Source of the DNA: Mucilaginibacter sp. SG564 | GTDB taxonomy: Bacteria; Bacteroidota; Bacteroidia; Sphingobacteriales; Sphingobacteriaceae | Assembly (NCBI RefSeq): GCF_013149275.1 | Contig: NZ_JABGNA010000001.1 | Span: 868,001-932,000, forward strand | Length of the DNA: 64,000 nt | Reading direction: 5' to 3' | In this document: positions 52,061 to 61,497 of the stretch, one piece after another | Layout: each line of letters begins with the position of its first letter | Position numbering within the stretch: position 1 is the first letter of the stretch | Notes under the pieces: model-generated | The model's input: only the letters and a program-made list of their open reading frames with translations | Databases searched by the model: none | Told to the model about the DNA's origin: nothing | Translations under genes and position numbers: made by a program

Positions 52061-54658
52061 TTAGATATACAGGCAATTGGCTATCAGTCCTGTCCAGCCG
52101 GTTTGGTGGGCTGCGCCGGCTCCACGACCGTTGTCACCATCAAAATATTCGTAAAAGAGGATGTAATCTTTAAAGTTCGGATCGGTTTGCATTTTGTGGT
52201 ATTGGCCAAATACGGGGCGGTTGCCGTTTTCATCACGCAGGAAGAGATTTGATACGCGACGATAAAGCTCATTGGCTACTTCCTTGAGATTTACATAATT
52301 GCCGGAGCCGGTTGGGCACTCTACCTTAAAATCGTCACCATAATACTCGTAAAAACGATGTAGGCTATCGATGATGAGGTAATTGATAGGTATCCAGATG
52401 GGGCCACGCCAGTTGCTGTTGCCGCCAAACAGGCCGCTGTCACTCTCGGCAGGTATATAGCCTATGCCAAAGTCGACACCGTTTACGGCCACATGGAAAG
52501 GTTTGTCCTGGTGATATTTGGAGAGGGAGCGGATGCCATAATCGCTCAGGAACTCCTTTTCATCCAGCATGTATTTCAGGATCGATTTCATCCGGAACCC
52601 TCGCAGTAAACTGATGAGATGTTTACCATTTGGACCTTTCTCGTTCCAGCGCGAAACCAGCGAAGCCAGGTCAGGCCGGTTTTCGGCAAACCATTTCATC
52701 CGGTCGCGGAATATGGGGCTATCGCTGATATCACTTTCATTCAACACCTCAGTTGCAAATAAGGGGATCAACCCTACTATACTGCGTACCCTCATTTTAA
52801 TCGAGCCATCATCCGGGAAGCTAATCTGATCATAGAAAAAGCCATCCTCATCATCCCAAAGCCCTTCATTGTTTTCGCCCAGGTTTGACATTGCCCCTAC
52901 AATATAAATAAAGTGCTCAAAAAACTTAGAGGCAATATCCGCATAGGCATTATCATCAGCGGCCAATTCTGTAGCTATGCGCAGTAAATTCAACGAATAC
53001 ATGGCCATCCAACTGGTTCCATCAGCCTGTTCCAGGTGCTGACCCGAAGGCAGAGGCATATTCCGGTCAAAAACGCCAATATTATCCAAACCTAAAAAAC
53101 CACCTTCAAACACATTATTACCCGATGCATCCTTACGGTTTACCCACCAGGTAAAGTTGAGCATTAGCTTGTGAAATATTCTTTCCAGAAAGTAAGTATC
53201 ACCTTTGCCGTTATTGGCTTCCTTATCGGTTTTGTAAATGCTCCAGGCCACCATAGCATGTACCGGAGGGTTGCCATCGCCAAAATCCCATTCATAGGCC
53301 GGTAATTGCCCGTTGGGATGCATGTACCAGTCGCGGGTAAGCAGGATAAGCTGATTTTTAGCAAAGGCCATATCAATGCGGGCCAAGGCAAGGCAATGGA
53401 AAGCGAGGTCCCAGGCTGCAAACCAGGGGTACTCCCATTTATCGGGCATGGATACAATATCGCGGGTATTCAGGTGCATCCATTTGCTGTTGCGGGCGGT
53501 TTTGCGCTGCTCGGGCGGAGCGGGTTGCGCCGGGTCGCCGCGCAGCCAATGGCGGATATCGCAATAGTAAAACTGTTTGTTCCACATCATACCGCCAAAG
53601 GCTTGTCGTTGAATCAAACTCCTGTCAGTATCATTTTTATTGCTGTATATGTCGTTATAAAACTGGTCGGCCTCGGTAAGGCGGGTTTTAAATATCTGGT
53701 CAAAATCTTCAAAACTATAGTTAGCATCGGGCGATAAACGCAGTCGTATAGTAATACTTTGTTTTGCGGCTACAGTAATATCATAGTTAATAGCAGCCTT
53801 TGTACCTGTATTTTTAGGATTGATAGTATCCGAACCATGTACAATATGATCATTGATGCCATCCTTGGGATATTTGATGCCGTTATCATAATTGTAAAGC
53901 CGGCGGGTATTGGTCTCGTTTTCGCAAAATAACAGCTCAGGCGAGCCTTCGGTGTGCAGCCATAGCTGATCAAGGTCCTTGTGCGATACCTCTATCCTAC
54001 CTGCTCCATTGGCCGTCAAACGGGGTTTATAGTCATTATAACCCCAGGCCCAGGTATTGCGAAACCAAATGGTAGGCATGATATTCAACGCGGCGTCCTG
54101 ATCACCGCGGTTGTGAACGGATATTTTGATCAGGATATCGTCCTGAGCGCTTTTGGCATATTCGGTAAATACATCAAAGTAAGCGTCGTTGTCAAATATC
54201 CCGGTGTCGATGATCTCAAATTCAGGGTCTTTACGTGTACGGCGTTTGTTTTCGGCTACCAGCCATTCATACGGAAAAACCTGCTGCGGATATTTGTACA
54301 GCGCTTTCATGTAGGAATGCGTGGGAGTACTGTCCAGGTAATAATAGATCTCCTTTACATCCTCGCCATGATTGCCCTCGGGGTTACTCAGACCGAAATA
54401 ACGTTCTTTAATGATGGGGTCTTTTTTATTCCAAAGCGCTATGGCAAAGCAGAGGTTTTGCTGTCTGTCGCAAATACCGGCTATTCCTTCTTCGCCCCAA
54501 CGATAGGTTTTGCTGCGGGCCATGTCATGTGTTATAAAGCTCCAGGCATCGCCATTGGCGCTATAATCTTCGCGTACTGTACCCCACTGACGGTCGCTTA
54601 CGTACGGGCCCCATTTTTTCCAGGTAGTATCTTTTAACCTTGATTGTTCTGCATTCAT
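52061..54658 (-). CDS. GH63/MGH1-like glucosidase
   Basis: An 865-aa predicted glycoside hydrolase of the (alpha/alpha)6 GH63 type. The N-terminal part (RLKDTTWKKWGPYVSDRQWGTVREDYS) and the catalytic barrel (PDKWEYPWFAAWDLAFHCLALARID; LPAYEWDFGDGNPP) match bacterial MGH1-like enzymes. The end GRGAGAAHQTGWTGL is the usual C-terminal barrel signature. Acidic residues in WDLAFH and YEWDFGD are the likely active-site area. No signal peptide is visible, so it appears cytoplasmic. Possible substrates are glucosylglycerate, mannosylglycerate or oligosaccharides released by other enzymes; none is proven. It is a single gene with its own terminator. Confidence 0.88.
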   Translation of the reverse strand: MNAEQSRLKDTTWKKWGPYVSDRQWGTVREDYSANGDAWSFITHDMARSKTYRWGEEGIAGICDRQQNLCFAIALWNKKDPIIKERYFGLSNPEGNHGEDVKEIYYYLDSTPTHSYMKALYKYPQQVFPYEWLVAENKRRTRKDPEFEIIDTGIFDNDAYFDVFTEYAKSAQDDILIKISVHNRGDQDAALNIMPTIWFRNTWAWGYNDYKPRLTANGAGRIEVSHKDLDQLWLHTEGSPELLFCENETNTRRLYNYDNGIKYPKDGINDHIVHGSDTINPKNTGTKAAINYDITVAAKQSITIRLRLSPDANYSFEDFDQIFKTRLTEADQFYNDIYSNKNDTDRSLIQRQAFGGMMWNKQFYYCDIRHWLRGDPAQPAPPEQRKTARNSKWMHLNTRDIVSMPDKWEYPWFAAWDLAFHCLALARIDMAFAKNQLILLTRDWYMHPNGQLPAYEWDFGDGNPPVHAMVAWSIYKTDKEANNGKGDTYFLERIFHKLMLNFTWWVNRKDASGNNVFEGGFLGLDNIGVFDRNMPLPSGQHLEQADGTSWMAMYSLNLLRIATELAADDNAYADIASKFFEHFIYIVGAMSNLGENNEGLWDDEDGFFYDQISFPDDGSIKMRVRSIVGLIPLFATEVLNESDISDSPIFRDRMKWFAENRPDLASLVSRWNEKGPNGKHLISLLRGFRMKSILKYMLDEKEFLSDYGIRSLSKYHQDKPFHVAVNGVDFGIGYIPAESDSGLFGGNSNWRGPIWIPINYLIIDSLHRFYEYYGDDFKVECPTGSGNYVNLKEVANELYRRVSNLFLRDENGNRPVFGQYHKMQTDPNFKDYILFYEYFDGDNGRGAGAAHQTGWTGLIANCLYI

Positions 54659-55059
54659 GATAGATGATAATGCTTTTTTGAAGCAAGTGTTTGCAAATTA
54701 GGCTTAATTAAGGAAAGATAATAGGATGGAATGGTTTGTTTTACACGGGGATGAGGAAGCCTCACCTAAATGGCGAAGCTCTCATGTAATAATCCTCTCC
54801 TTTGGAGAGGACTTTACATAGCACATTTTACTCCCTCTCCTTTGGAGAGGGCTGGGGTGAGGCTTTACAGCCATGCTGTTATCAGGATGATAATTTGACT
54901 CACCCGCCCGTTGCCTCGCTCGAGCCCCCTCTCTTCGGCTTCGCCGGAAAGAGGGGGAAAGAATTTTTGTCATGCTGAACGGAGTGAAGCATCTATTATT
55001 CAATATGCAAATTGGCAAACAGATCCTTCGCTGCGCTCAGGATGACAAATTCTATTATT
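54659..55059. repeat. 401-bp gap with several hairpin repeats
   Basis: No coding region. Elements seen: CCTCTCC-TTT-GGAGAGG at 54794-54810 and a longer copy at 54833-54851; a 15-bp near-perfect stem starting CCCCCTCT at 54925-54957; and arms GTCATGCTGAAC (54969-54994) and AGATCCTTCGCTGCG (55021-55046) that form a degenerate 26-bp inverted repeat. These are familiar types of dispersed intergenic repeat in Bacteroidota. They separate the glucosidase promoter from the dipeptidase 3' end and may end its transcript. Confidence 0.65.
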
Positions 55060-56133
55060 TTATTCAGCCCAGGCTTTCCTTAAAAACCTCAGCCAGTTGC
55101 CGTGCATCATGTTTTCGATATCCAGGTCGGTATAGCCACGTTTTTTGAGCATTGCGGGTACTTTTTGCAAATCGGCAATGGTTTCCAGGTCATACGGGCA
55201 TTGCTCGCGACCGAAAGCACCATCAAGGTCGGAGCCCATGCCGATGTGCAGCGCATTGCCGGCTATCTGGCAGATGTGATCGATATGATCAACCATTACT
55301 TCCAGGTTGCAGTTCATACCTTTAGGGGTCGACTGTCCCCTCACCCAGTTGGGTACCATCATCCAGGCATCCAGCGCGGCACCAATAACCGCGCCACGAT
55401 CAATAAGGGCTTTGATCATCTCATCGCTGTACTGGCGATTGTGGTTCACCAGCACGCGGCAATTGTTATGACTGGCCCAAACATGGCCGTTAAAATGATC
55501 AAGGGCTTCCCAAAAACTATCATCGCATAAATGGGTGGCATCCAGGATAACGTTGAGGCGTTCCATTTCTTTCAGTAGCTCATGTCCTTTCGGCCCCATA
55601 TAGCCTGTAGCATCGGTCCCTTGAGCGTAACGACCGGGGCCGTAATGCGCAGGACCTACGGCACGTAATCCGTAATTATAAGCACGCTCCAGGTGATGTA
55701 CAGTAACGAAAGAATCGGCGCCTTCCAGACTTAAAATATAACCCACGGGTTTGTTTGCTGTCGATTGGCCATCGTTCCAAAGCGCGAGGTGTTTCTCCAG
55801 CGATGGCAGATCGGTTATCTGCACCATTTCGCCGGCATCTTCCATGGCTTTGTACCAGGCTACCTGGCCCTGGGTTTGCGCCCATGCCTGCTCTGGCGAA
55901 TGCCAGCCCGGCAACGGGTTGTCTGGCGCTACATAACGCCCTATCTGCGTAGCTACTACCAGGCCAATATTGCCTTTACGCAGCTCGGGCAAGGTAACCA
56001 CAGCTTTGGCACGATCAGGCTTATCAGTGAGGCCTTGTTCACGTTGATTAACTTCGGCCAGCGGACGGGTAAGGTCGCGGTTCCACTCAAGCGCGTTCAT
56101 GCTCAGGTCTAAATGGGCATCAATTATAAACAT
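55060..56133 (-). CDS. Membrane dipeptidase, peptidase family M19
   Basis: Zinc dipeptidase of 357 aa. Metal-binding segments in order: DAHLDLSM near the start, LSLEGADSF (bridging Glu), LDATHLCDDSFW, VWASHNNCR and GMGSDLDGAFG, with GNWLRFL at the end. M19 enzymes cleave dipeptides including those with a D-residue at the second position. No signal peptide is seen, so it is likely cytoplasmic in this organism. The start follows the stop of the D-threonine-aldolase-like gene by 1 bp. This suggests supply of D-amino acids from dipeptides to that enzyme. Confidence 0.93.
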   Translation of the reverse strand: MFIIDAHLDLSMNALEWNRDLTRPLAEVNQREQGLTDKPDRAKAVVTLPELRKGNIGLVVATQIGRYVAPDNPLPGWHSPEQAWAQTQGQVAWYKAMEDAGEMVQITDLPSLEKHLALWNDGQSTANKPVGYILSLEGADSFVTVHHLERAYNYGLRAVGPAHYGPGRYAQGTDATGYMGPKGHELLKEMERLNVILDATHLCDDSFWEALDHFNGHVWASHNNCRVLVNHNRQYSDEMIKALIDRGAVIGAALDAWMMVPNWVRGQSTPKGMNCNLEVMVDHIDHICQIAGNALHIGMGSDLDGAFGREQCPYDLETIADLQKVPAMLKKRGYTDLDIENMMHGNWLRFLRKAWAE

Positions 56134-56134
56134 A

Positions 56135-57247
56135 TCAGATAGTTATTTTTCTGTCGCGCGCAGCATTTAGCCATTCGCCTTTAAGTGCATTATTTTCAAT
56201 AGTATATACTCGCTCATATAAAGCAACAGTTGGGCATATATGATGCGGTATACCGTACAATACATCACCTATATGATAAGTGTGACCTTCGCCTGCCTCT
56301 ACCACCAAATGCTCTTCGCTTTGGCCTACAGGTACCAGTTCGGGCGCATTTAAAAAATAGATCCGTTTGCTTAATTCATTCTCGGCTGATACAGATTTAT
56401 GGCCCACATCCAGGCAAAGTTTGGTGGCTCCCGGCAGGGATATTACCCTGGAAATAACCAGCGCAGCGGGTAAAAAACCTTGTTCGGCCATGCCCAGCTG
56501 ATAGCCTTTATCCCAATAAACAAAAGTACCGGGACTGCATTCTACCACTCCTCTTTTGGCGTGAATGGGGAAGGTAGGCGATCCACCGGCTACAATCACC
56601 GGTTCGGCATAACCACGCTTTTTGATATCTTCCTGCAATTTTAAAACAGGCTCAAAGCTGGTATTGCAACGCTCGGCACGGGTAGCCAGATCGGCATCAT
56701 GGATATGACCATCATAAGCGTGCAAGCCTACAGGGTTTAATCCCGGTAATACGGCACAATCCATGTATAATTGCAACGCCTCAAAACCGGCTTTGATACC
56801 GGTACGGTTCATACCAACGTTAATATCGAGATAAACATCTACACGCAGCTTGTATTTTTCGGCCACTTGCGATATTTCGCTCGCAGCAGCGGCATTATCA
56901 ACCAGGCAAGAGAATTTGGTAGCCGGGTAAGCATGCACCAGCTTAATGAAACGGTAAAGCTTTGGCCCAACCGGCTGATAGGCCAGCAACACATCGGGCG
57001 CTTTGCATATAGCCAATAATTCGGCCTCGGCAATGGTAGCGCATTTGAACTTGCGGATGCCGGCTTCGAGCAGCAACTGCGTAACCTCTTTATTCTTGTA
57101 TGTTTTTACGTGCGGACGTAACCTGGCCGCATCATCGATCATGGTTTTAAGCAGATCGATATTGGCCTTTACCCTATCCGGGTAAACTACCAAAGCCGGG
57201 GTATCCAGCTTTTCTATATCGCCAATGGTGTACCAGTTTTGAGTCAT
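56135..57247 (-). CDS. D-threonine aldolase / D-serine dehydratase-like PLP enzyme
   Basis: PLP-dependent fold-type-III enzyme, 370 aa from the ATG at 57247 (MTQNWYTIGDIEKLDTPALVVYP). The in-frame start at 57331 adds 28 residues coded by a tandem repeat-like stretch and is rejected. The N-terminal alanine-racemase-type barrel carries the PLP lysine in LRPHVKTYKNKE. Also seen are DINVGMNRTG, GLHAYDGHIHD and VIVAGGSPTFP. The metal-binding C-terminal part includes HTYHIGDVLYGIPHHICPTV, where His and Cys ligands are found in D-threonine aldolases and eukaryotic-type D-serine dehydratases. The operon with RidA and M19 fits D-amino-acid breakdown. Confidence 0.9.
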   Translation of the reverse strand: MTQNWYTIGDIEKLDTPALVVYPDRVKANIDLLKTMIDDAARLRPHVKTYKNKEVTQLLLEAGIRKFKCATIAEAELLAICKAPDVLLAYQPVGPKLYRFIKLVHAYPATKFSCLVDNAAAASEISQVAEKYKLRVDVYLDINVGMNRTGIKAGFEALQLYMDCAVLPGLNPVGLHAYDGHIHDADLATRAERCNTSFEPVLKLQEDIKKRGYAEPVIVAGGSPTFPIHAKRGVVECSPGTFVYWDKGYQLGMAEQGFLPAALVISRVISLPGATKLCLDVGHKSVSAENELSKRIYFLNAPELVPVGQSEEHLVVEAGEGHTYHIGDVLYGIPHHICPTVALYERVYTIENNALKGEWLNAARDRKITI

Positions 57248-57452
57248 GGGTGGAGAGTTGGTTAGTGGTGAGGAGTGAATGGTAAGTTTTTTGTCTGAAC
57301 CCTGATTTTTCACCTTTTGTCTATTTTTCATTGGTGTTCAAGAAGGCTTCGCCGTTTTTAGGATTTAAGGATTACCAGGATTACCAGGATTAATTATTTA
57401 ATACCTGAATCTTTATTGTGATTTCCACTCACTATTCACCACTCACTATTCA

Positions 57453-57917
57453 CTAAAATAATTCAAACAGGGCCTCGATCTCAACCGGGATATTGTCTGG
57501 TAACGACCCCATGCCTACTGCGCTGCGTACGCCTATGCCATTTTCTTCGCCCCATATTTTGGCAAAAAGCTCACTGGCGCCATTGATAATAAAAGGGTGT
57601 TTTTCAAACTCGGGGGTACAATTTACCATACCCAATACCTTGATCACTCTTTTAATTTTGTTGAAACTGCCAATGTTGGCCTTAATGGTAGCCAGCATGG
57701 TTAAACCAACCTGCTGAGCGGCCAGCTTACCATCTTCCTGCGAAACGGTATCGCCAATACGACCGATGATGAGGGAAGCATCGTCCTGCACCGGGCCGTG
57801 GCCCGATAGGTAAAGATATTTTCCATCAACTAAACATGGTTTATAAACGCCAAGTGGCTTTGGTGCGGGCGGCAGGTTTAAACCCAACGCCGCGAAGTTT
57901 TCTTCGGGAGTGTTCAT
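57453..57917 (-). CDS. RidA-family protein (reactive enamine/imine deaminase-like)
   Basis: 154-aa cytoplasmic protein from the ATG at 57917 (MNTPEENF); the start at 57944 would add nine residues not usual for the family. Family segments: KPLGVYKPCLVDGKYLYLSGHGP, then LTMLATIKANIGSFNKIKRVIKVLGMVNC and RSAVGMGSLPDNIPVEIEALFEL, with the catalytic-site Arg in GVRSAVG. RidA proteins hydrolyse 2-aminoacrylate and related enamines made by PLP dehydratases. The next gene downstream is such a PLP enzyme, a sensible pairing. The 205 bp between them holds short tandem TCACTATTCACC-like repeats and no gene. Confidence 0.9.
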   Translation of the reverse strand: MNTPEENFAALGLNLPPAPKPLGVYKPCLVDGKYLYLSGHGPVQDDASLIIGRIGDTVSQEDGKLAAQQVGLTMLATIKANIGSFNKIKRVIKVLGMVNCTPEFEKHPFIINGASELFAKIWGEENGIGVRSAVGMGSLPDNIPVEIEALFELF

Positions 57918-57954
57918 AACGGTAAAATTATAAAGTTTAAGCAATAATTAACAA

Positions 57955-57985
57955 CAAAAAAGCCGGGGATCTTATCCTCGGCTTT
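57955..57985 (-). terminator. Intrinsic terminator after the DoxX-like gene
   Basis: An 11-bp stem AAAGCCGGGGA (57959-57969) and TCCTCGGCTTT (57975-57985) with one G-U pair. A T-run follows on the minus strand (A at 57956-57961). Confidence 0.82.
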
Positions 57986-58017
57986 GATTAATTAACTGTA
58001 TGGTATTCCGTTTAAAT

Positions 58018-58833
58018 TTAACTCCATTGTAAATTATTGGTCTTTCTCAGGGGAAAGGCTGGAAAACCAGAGGGAGCCTTTTTTACCGCGAACCATAATG
58101 CCAGCAATACACCATAACTACCGCCGCGTTCTACCCATTCAAACAATTCGTAATGCGGGTAAAATAATTCGCTGCCTATTTTCCAGATAATAAATACCAG
58201 CAACAGGTTTTGAAATGGCCGGATGAGTATAGAAAGAGCCGACAATATTTCAAAACCACCAACGATCAGCGCTGTTTTGACCGGATCATGAAAACCCAGT
58301 GACTGGTATTGTTTCAGCAGTCCGGCTTTTTGTATCAGGTTAAGCCAGCCATGCCCCAATAGCAATAAAAATGCGATAACTCTTAAGCTGTTTACAACTG
58401 TTTTTAATACCGGTGACTCAATAACTACCTGATCGTTCATGCGGGCAAACCATTGCTTTAACGGCATTTTAATGCCACCCTGTACGATTAATAATGCCAA
58501 CGGGGCACCAAAATTACCAGCACGTTCAATAAACTCCGCAAATGGTTCGCCGGATAAGGGACGCATAGTAGCGGTAACAAGGCCCCATATCACCAGCCAA
58601 CCCGCAATGGCACGCGTAGGATAAACGAGCATGGATATGCCCAACAAAATATCTACAGAGCCTACAATCGGCATCAGGTGGTACGCCGCATCATGACCAA
58701 TTCCTACCACCGCGAAATAGTTGCACCATATAGGTTTGGTGATAATACCAAATGCACCATGCCCTATAAAGCACATGGCGCAGGCCAATCTTAGTGTGAA
58801 GTAAATTTTTTGATCGGTAGTTAAACGTAACAT
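58018..58833 (-). CDS. DoxX-like membrane protein with internal duplication
   Basis: A 271-aa inner-membrane protein with about eight hydrophobic segments. The chain is a tandem repeat of one four-segment unit. The first half has LRLACAMCFIGHGAFG, GSVDILLG and PLSGEPFAEFIERAGNFG. The second has LRVIAFLLLLGHGWLN, GGFEILSA and HYELFEWVERGGSYG. The paired GHG and FxExxERxGxxG motifs are conserved at matching positions. The fold resembles DoxX/DoxD and related quinone-linked membrane proteins, but I cannot name the function. It follows the haloperoxidase-like gene, 120 bp away, separated by copies of ACTATGAGACT-like repeats. Confidence 0.75.
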   Translation of the reverse strand: MLRLTTDQKIYFTLRLACAMCFIGHGAFGIITKPIWCNYFAVVGIGHDAAYHLMPIVGSVDILLGISMLVYPTRAIAGWLVIWGLVTATMRPLSGEPFAEFIERAGNFGAPLALLIVQGGIKMPLKQWFARMNDQVVIESPVLKTVVNSLRVIAFLLLLGHGWLNLIQKAGLLKQYQSLGFHDPVKTALIVGGFEILSALSILIRPFQNLLLVFIIWKIGSELFYPHYELFEWVERGGSYGVLLALWFAVKKAPSGFPAFPLRKTNNLQWS

Positions 58834-58953
58834 TTATTTTGATTAAAGATTATGAGACTATGAGATTTTGGGACAAAAGAAATTGTATGGATCATTTTTT
58901 TTAATCCTTTATCCAAAAATCCTTTAGTCTCATAGTCAGAAGGTCCCAATACT

Positions 58954-60516
58954 CTATTTATCCGCTCCATCTGCTTTTCCTCTAAGCACGGCGTATTGAC
59001 CAACTTTTGCTCCGGTTTGCAGGCCCACTTCACAATCGCTGCGATAATGTATGGCGCCGTATAACCGCGACATGGCAGCATCATGAGCCAGATCAGTAAA
59101 CTTGCTACCTCTATCGGGCAGCAAATAGGTCAATACCGCCGCTGCCGCCGCGCTAAAATTGGAGTGGCCCGAGGTATATGCCGGAAAGTTAGGTATCCCG
59201 GTCAGCGTTTTAATGTTTGGATTGGCCTGAGACGGGCGCTGGTTGAAATAAAAATACTTGGTATCCCAGCATACAATAGCGGCATCCATTTCGGCCATGT
59301 TCAGCAGGGCGAAGTTGCGCGCCCAGCGTATCTCACTATAGTTCTGCTTTACAAATTCATCGGCAGCAATAGCGTTCCAATGGCCTGTAGGCGTATAGGT
59401 GCCCGCGCCATCAGCCCAAAAAGCAACCTGCTCCTCATGTGCACGTGAATGGTCTTTACTGAAGGATAATACCTCTTCCGTTTCTTTTTTAAACTCAGGT
59501 GAATTGGTTAAATAAGGGGGACCTGGTCTTAAAGCAATCACGGTAAGCGAATCAAATAAAAAGGGAGTAACTTTTGAAAACAAAGGCAGCATAGGTGGTC
59601 TTTTGGGGGTTTCGAGGCTCACCCAAAACTGCTCGCCTTTGGCAGTAGCCGTTGTTTCAAATCCTTTCCAGATATCAGGTGTGCCAATAGCTTTGCCAGC
59701 ACGGTCGTTACGTGCACGGTTAGCAAATATGGCAGCCACCTGCTTACCCAATGCTTCGCCCGCGTTAAGTTCGCCGCGGGTATTGGCGCCGGCCATGATA
59801 CGGTATAGTTTTTCTTCATCGGCCTTTTGTTGTATATAAGCGATCTCTGTAGGAAATAATAGCTTCATGATCTCCACAGTAGTTCCGGCAATAACAGCAT
59901 CTTCGCTTGGATATGATGGCAGATCGGAAGTAGGTACCAGTGGCTTTATAGCCGAGTCGTTTTTATATGGAGCGGTACGTTTGTACACGTTTTTAAAATG
60001 CCAGGCAGCTCTTAGGGCATCGTATTGGCTCGCACTCACGTAGGCATAGGCCCTTGCCGCATATGGTGGGTTAGAGAACGGAAACTCCGGATAATTGAAA
60101 GGATTAGCCGAATTTGGCGCCGGGTAGGTACCATCCGGGTTTTGATAAGGTGGCACATTATGTTTAGCTACCAGATCGCGCAGGATCTCGTTCCACCGCA
60201 ACACTGAGCCGGCGCTCCAGTATTTGATGGTCGCTTTTTGATCATCGTTAAGGCTGCGCTGCAATGCTTTGATCTCGTTAATATCGGCCACATAAGCTGG
60301 TGAAGTTAAAGCATCCGGAGCGGCAACATTCAACACACTAAAATCGGTTACCAACACCGGTTTCCAGGTATCGGCATTCAAATCGATATTGGTTGGTGCC
60401 AGCGCTGGGTAAGCTGCGGTGCGATCATTAATATCCTTTTTACATGAGCTCAAAAAAGCAACACCTGAAACAAGGACTGGGATTATATAGCGTAATGTTT
60501 TTTTCATATTGATCAT
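58954..60516 (-). CDS. Vanadium-haloperoxidase/PAP2-like lipoprotein
   Basis: A 520-aa protein anchored to the membrane: the signal peptide ends in a lipobox FLSSC (Cys near residue 25). A start at 60507 (MKKTLRY) is equally possible. The vanadate/phosphate-binding motifs are in the last 150 residues: KYFYFNQRP (Lys and Arg), YTSGHSNFSAA (Ser-Gly-His) and SRLYGAIHYRSD (Arg and His). This is the arrangement of vanadium haloperoxidases and related acid phosphatases. Whether it oxidises halides or acts as a phosphatase cannot be told from sequence. It starts 18 bp after the beta-barrel gene, so they are cotranscribed. Confidence 0.88.
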   Translation of the reverse strand: MINMKKTLRYIIPVLVSGVAFLSSCKKDINDRTAAYPALAPTNIDLNADTWKPVLVTDFSVLNVAAPDALTSPAYVADINEIKALQRSLNDDQKATIKYWSAGSVLRWNEILRDLVAKHNVPPYQNPDGTYPAPNSANPFNYPEFPFSNPPYAARAYAYVSASQYDALRAAWHFKNVYKRTAPYKNDSAIKPLVPTSDLPSYPSEDAVIAGTTVEIMKLLFPTEIAYIQQKADEEKLYRIMAGANTRGELNAGEALGKQVAAIFANRARNDRAGKAIGTPDIWKGFETTATAKGEQFWVSLETPKRPPMLPLFSKVTPFLFDSLTVIALRPGPPYLTNSPEFKKETEEVLSFSKDHSRAHEEQVAFWADGAGTYTPTGHWNAIAADEFVKQNYSEIRWARNFALLNMAEMDAAIVCWDTKYFYFNQRPSQANPNIKTLTGIPNFPAYTSGHSNFSAAAAAVLTYLLPDRGSKFTDLAHDAAMSRLYGAIHYRSDCEVGLQTGAKVGQYAVLRGKADGADK

Positions 60517-60534
60517 CTTTAAGTATTAACCTGC

Positions 60535-61470
60535 TTATTTTTGTTTTTTGGTACTAAAAACGTAATAAACTCCTCCATAAAATGTGCGGGTTTGCCCAAC
60601 GTTACGTCCGCTTAAAACATAATTACCACCGGCGGTAAACTCCAGTCCGCTAATGGATTGCAGGCTGTATTTTAATATTACCCCAGCCAGTGTCGAGTTC
60701 ATTTTATTACTGGGGAAAGGCATATCATTTTTACGGATATCAAAACCTCCAAGCGTGGTTATTTTGGTCAATACAGCTTCGGCATTAAATTTTAGACTTC
60801 GGTAGCCGGAGCTTACCAGGAAATTGGTCAGATTAGGCATTTGCACCTCGTTGGTATAATGCAGTTCGGTTGTGTAGTACGAATTTCTGTCGATAGTAAT
60901 ATTGCTGCGGCGGATATATTGACCCGCACCAGCTACAAAAAAGCGGCCTACCTGATAGTTCAGTAAACCACGTAGGGCCACATTTTTACTGTGCAGCCCT
61001 ATGGATAAGGGTAAATAGTCGGCCCGGTAATTACTTAGCGGTATCGTTCCGGAGAGTATAGCATGAAAGCTGAACAAGCCCTTGCCTATTTCCTCTTTTA
61101 GGGCCATCCATTTAACTGAGGCTGTCAGGTCCTGAAAATTGTGCTCGCCCCTTAGCGTACCTGCTGTGGCATGGGTAGTTACATAAGGCACCATAAACAA
61201 TAAATTAATCCGATTTGACAGACCATAGTTTCCACCCAGGCTATAAGTATTGGAGCTTACAGTGCCCAGGTTAAGGTTGTCGCGTTTAAAAGTGCCTTCC
61301 CAATAATGATCCCAGCTACTGTGAGTATACATACCGGCGGCACAGAAATAATCTTTGGGAATCATCAATGCATCAGCATCTGTTTGTGCTTTGGCAAATG
61401 GGGATAGAATAAGACTAAATGAGATAACTAAACAGCATCTGCAGAAAAGTTCAGGTAAGGTTTTTATCAT
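60535..61470 (-). CDS. Predicted outer-membrane beta-barrel protein
   Basis: A 311-aa protein with a signal peptide (cleavage after FAKAQ or nearby). Many alternating hydrophobic/polar segments end in aromatic residues (SLGGNYGLSNRINLLFMVPY, GLLNYQVGRFFVAGAGQYI, YGGVYYVF at the end), as in outer-membrane barrels. I do not recognise a named family. It precedes the haloperoxidase-like lipoprotein by 18 bp and is divergent from the YeeE/YedE genes. The promoter must lie between 61471 and 61709. Confidence 0.65.
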   Translation of the reverse strand: MIKTLPELFCRCCLVISFSLILSPFAKAQTDADALMIPKDYFCAAGMYTHSSWDHYWEGTFKRDNLNLGTVSSNTYSLGGNYGLSNRINLLFMVPYVTTHATAGTLRGEHNFQDLTASVKWMALKEEIGKGLFSFHAILSGTIPLSNYRADYLPLSIGLHSKNVALRGLLNYQVGRFFVAGAGQYIRRSNITIDRNSYYTTELHYTNEVQMPNLTNFLVSSGYRSLKFNAEAVLTKITTLGGFDIRKNDMPFPSNKMNSTLAGVILKYSLQSISGLEFTAGGNYVLSGRNVGQTRTFYGGVYYVFSTKKQK

Positions 61471-61497
61471 ATATTACAAATTAGGGTGAGGTAAACA

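Noticed and set aside
53981..54637. Long open frame (218 codons) opposite the GH63-like gene
   Set aside because: It is antisense to a well-supported enzyme, has no recognisable family features, and similar long antisense frames occur across most genes here.
57248..57331. Upstream start of the D-threonine-aldolase-like gene
   Set aside because: The extra 28 residues come from a repeat-like intergenic stretch and do not match the family.
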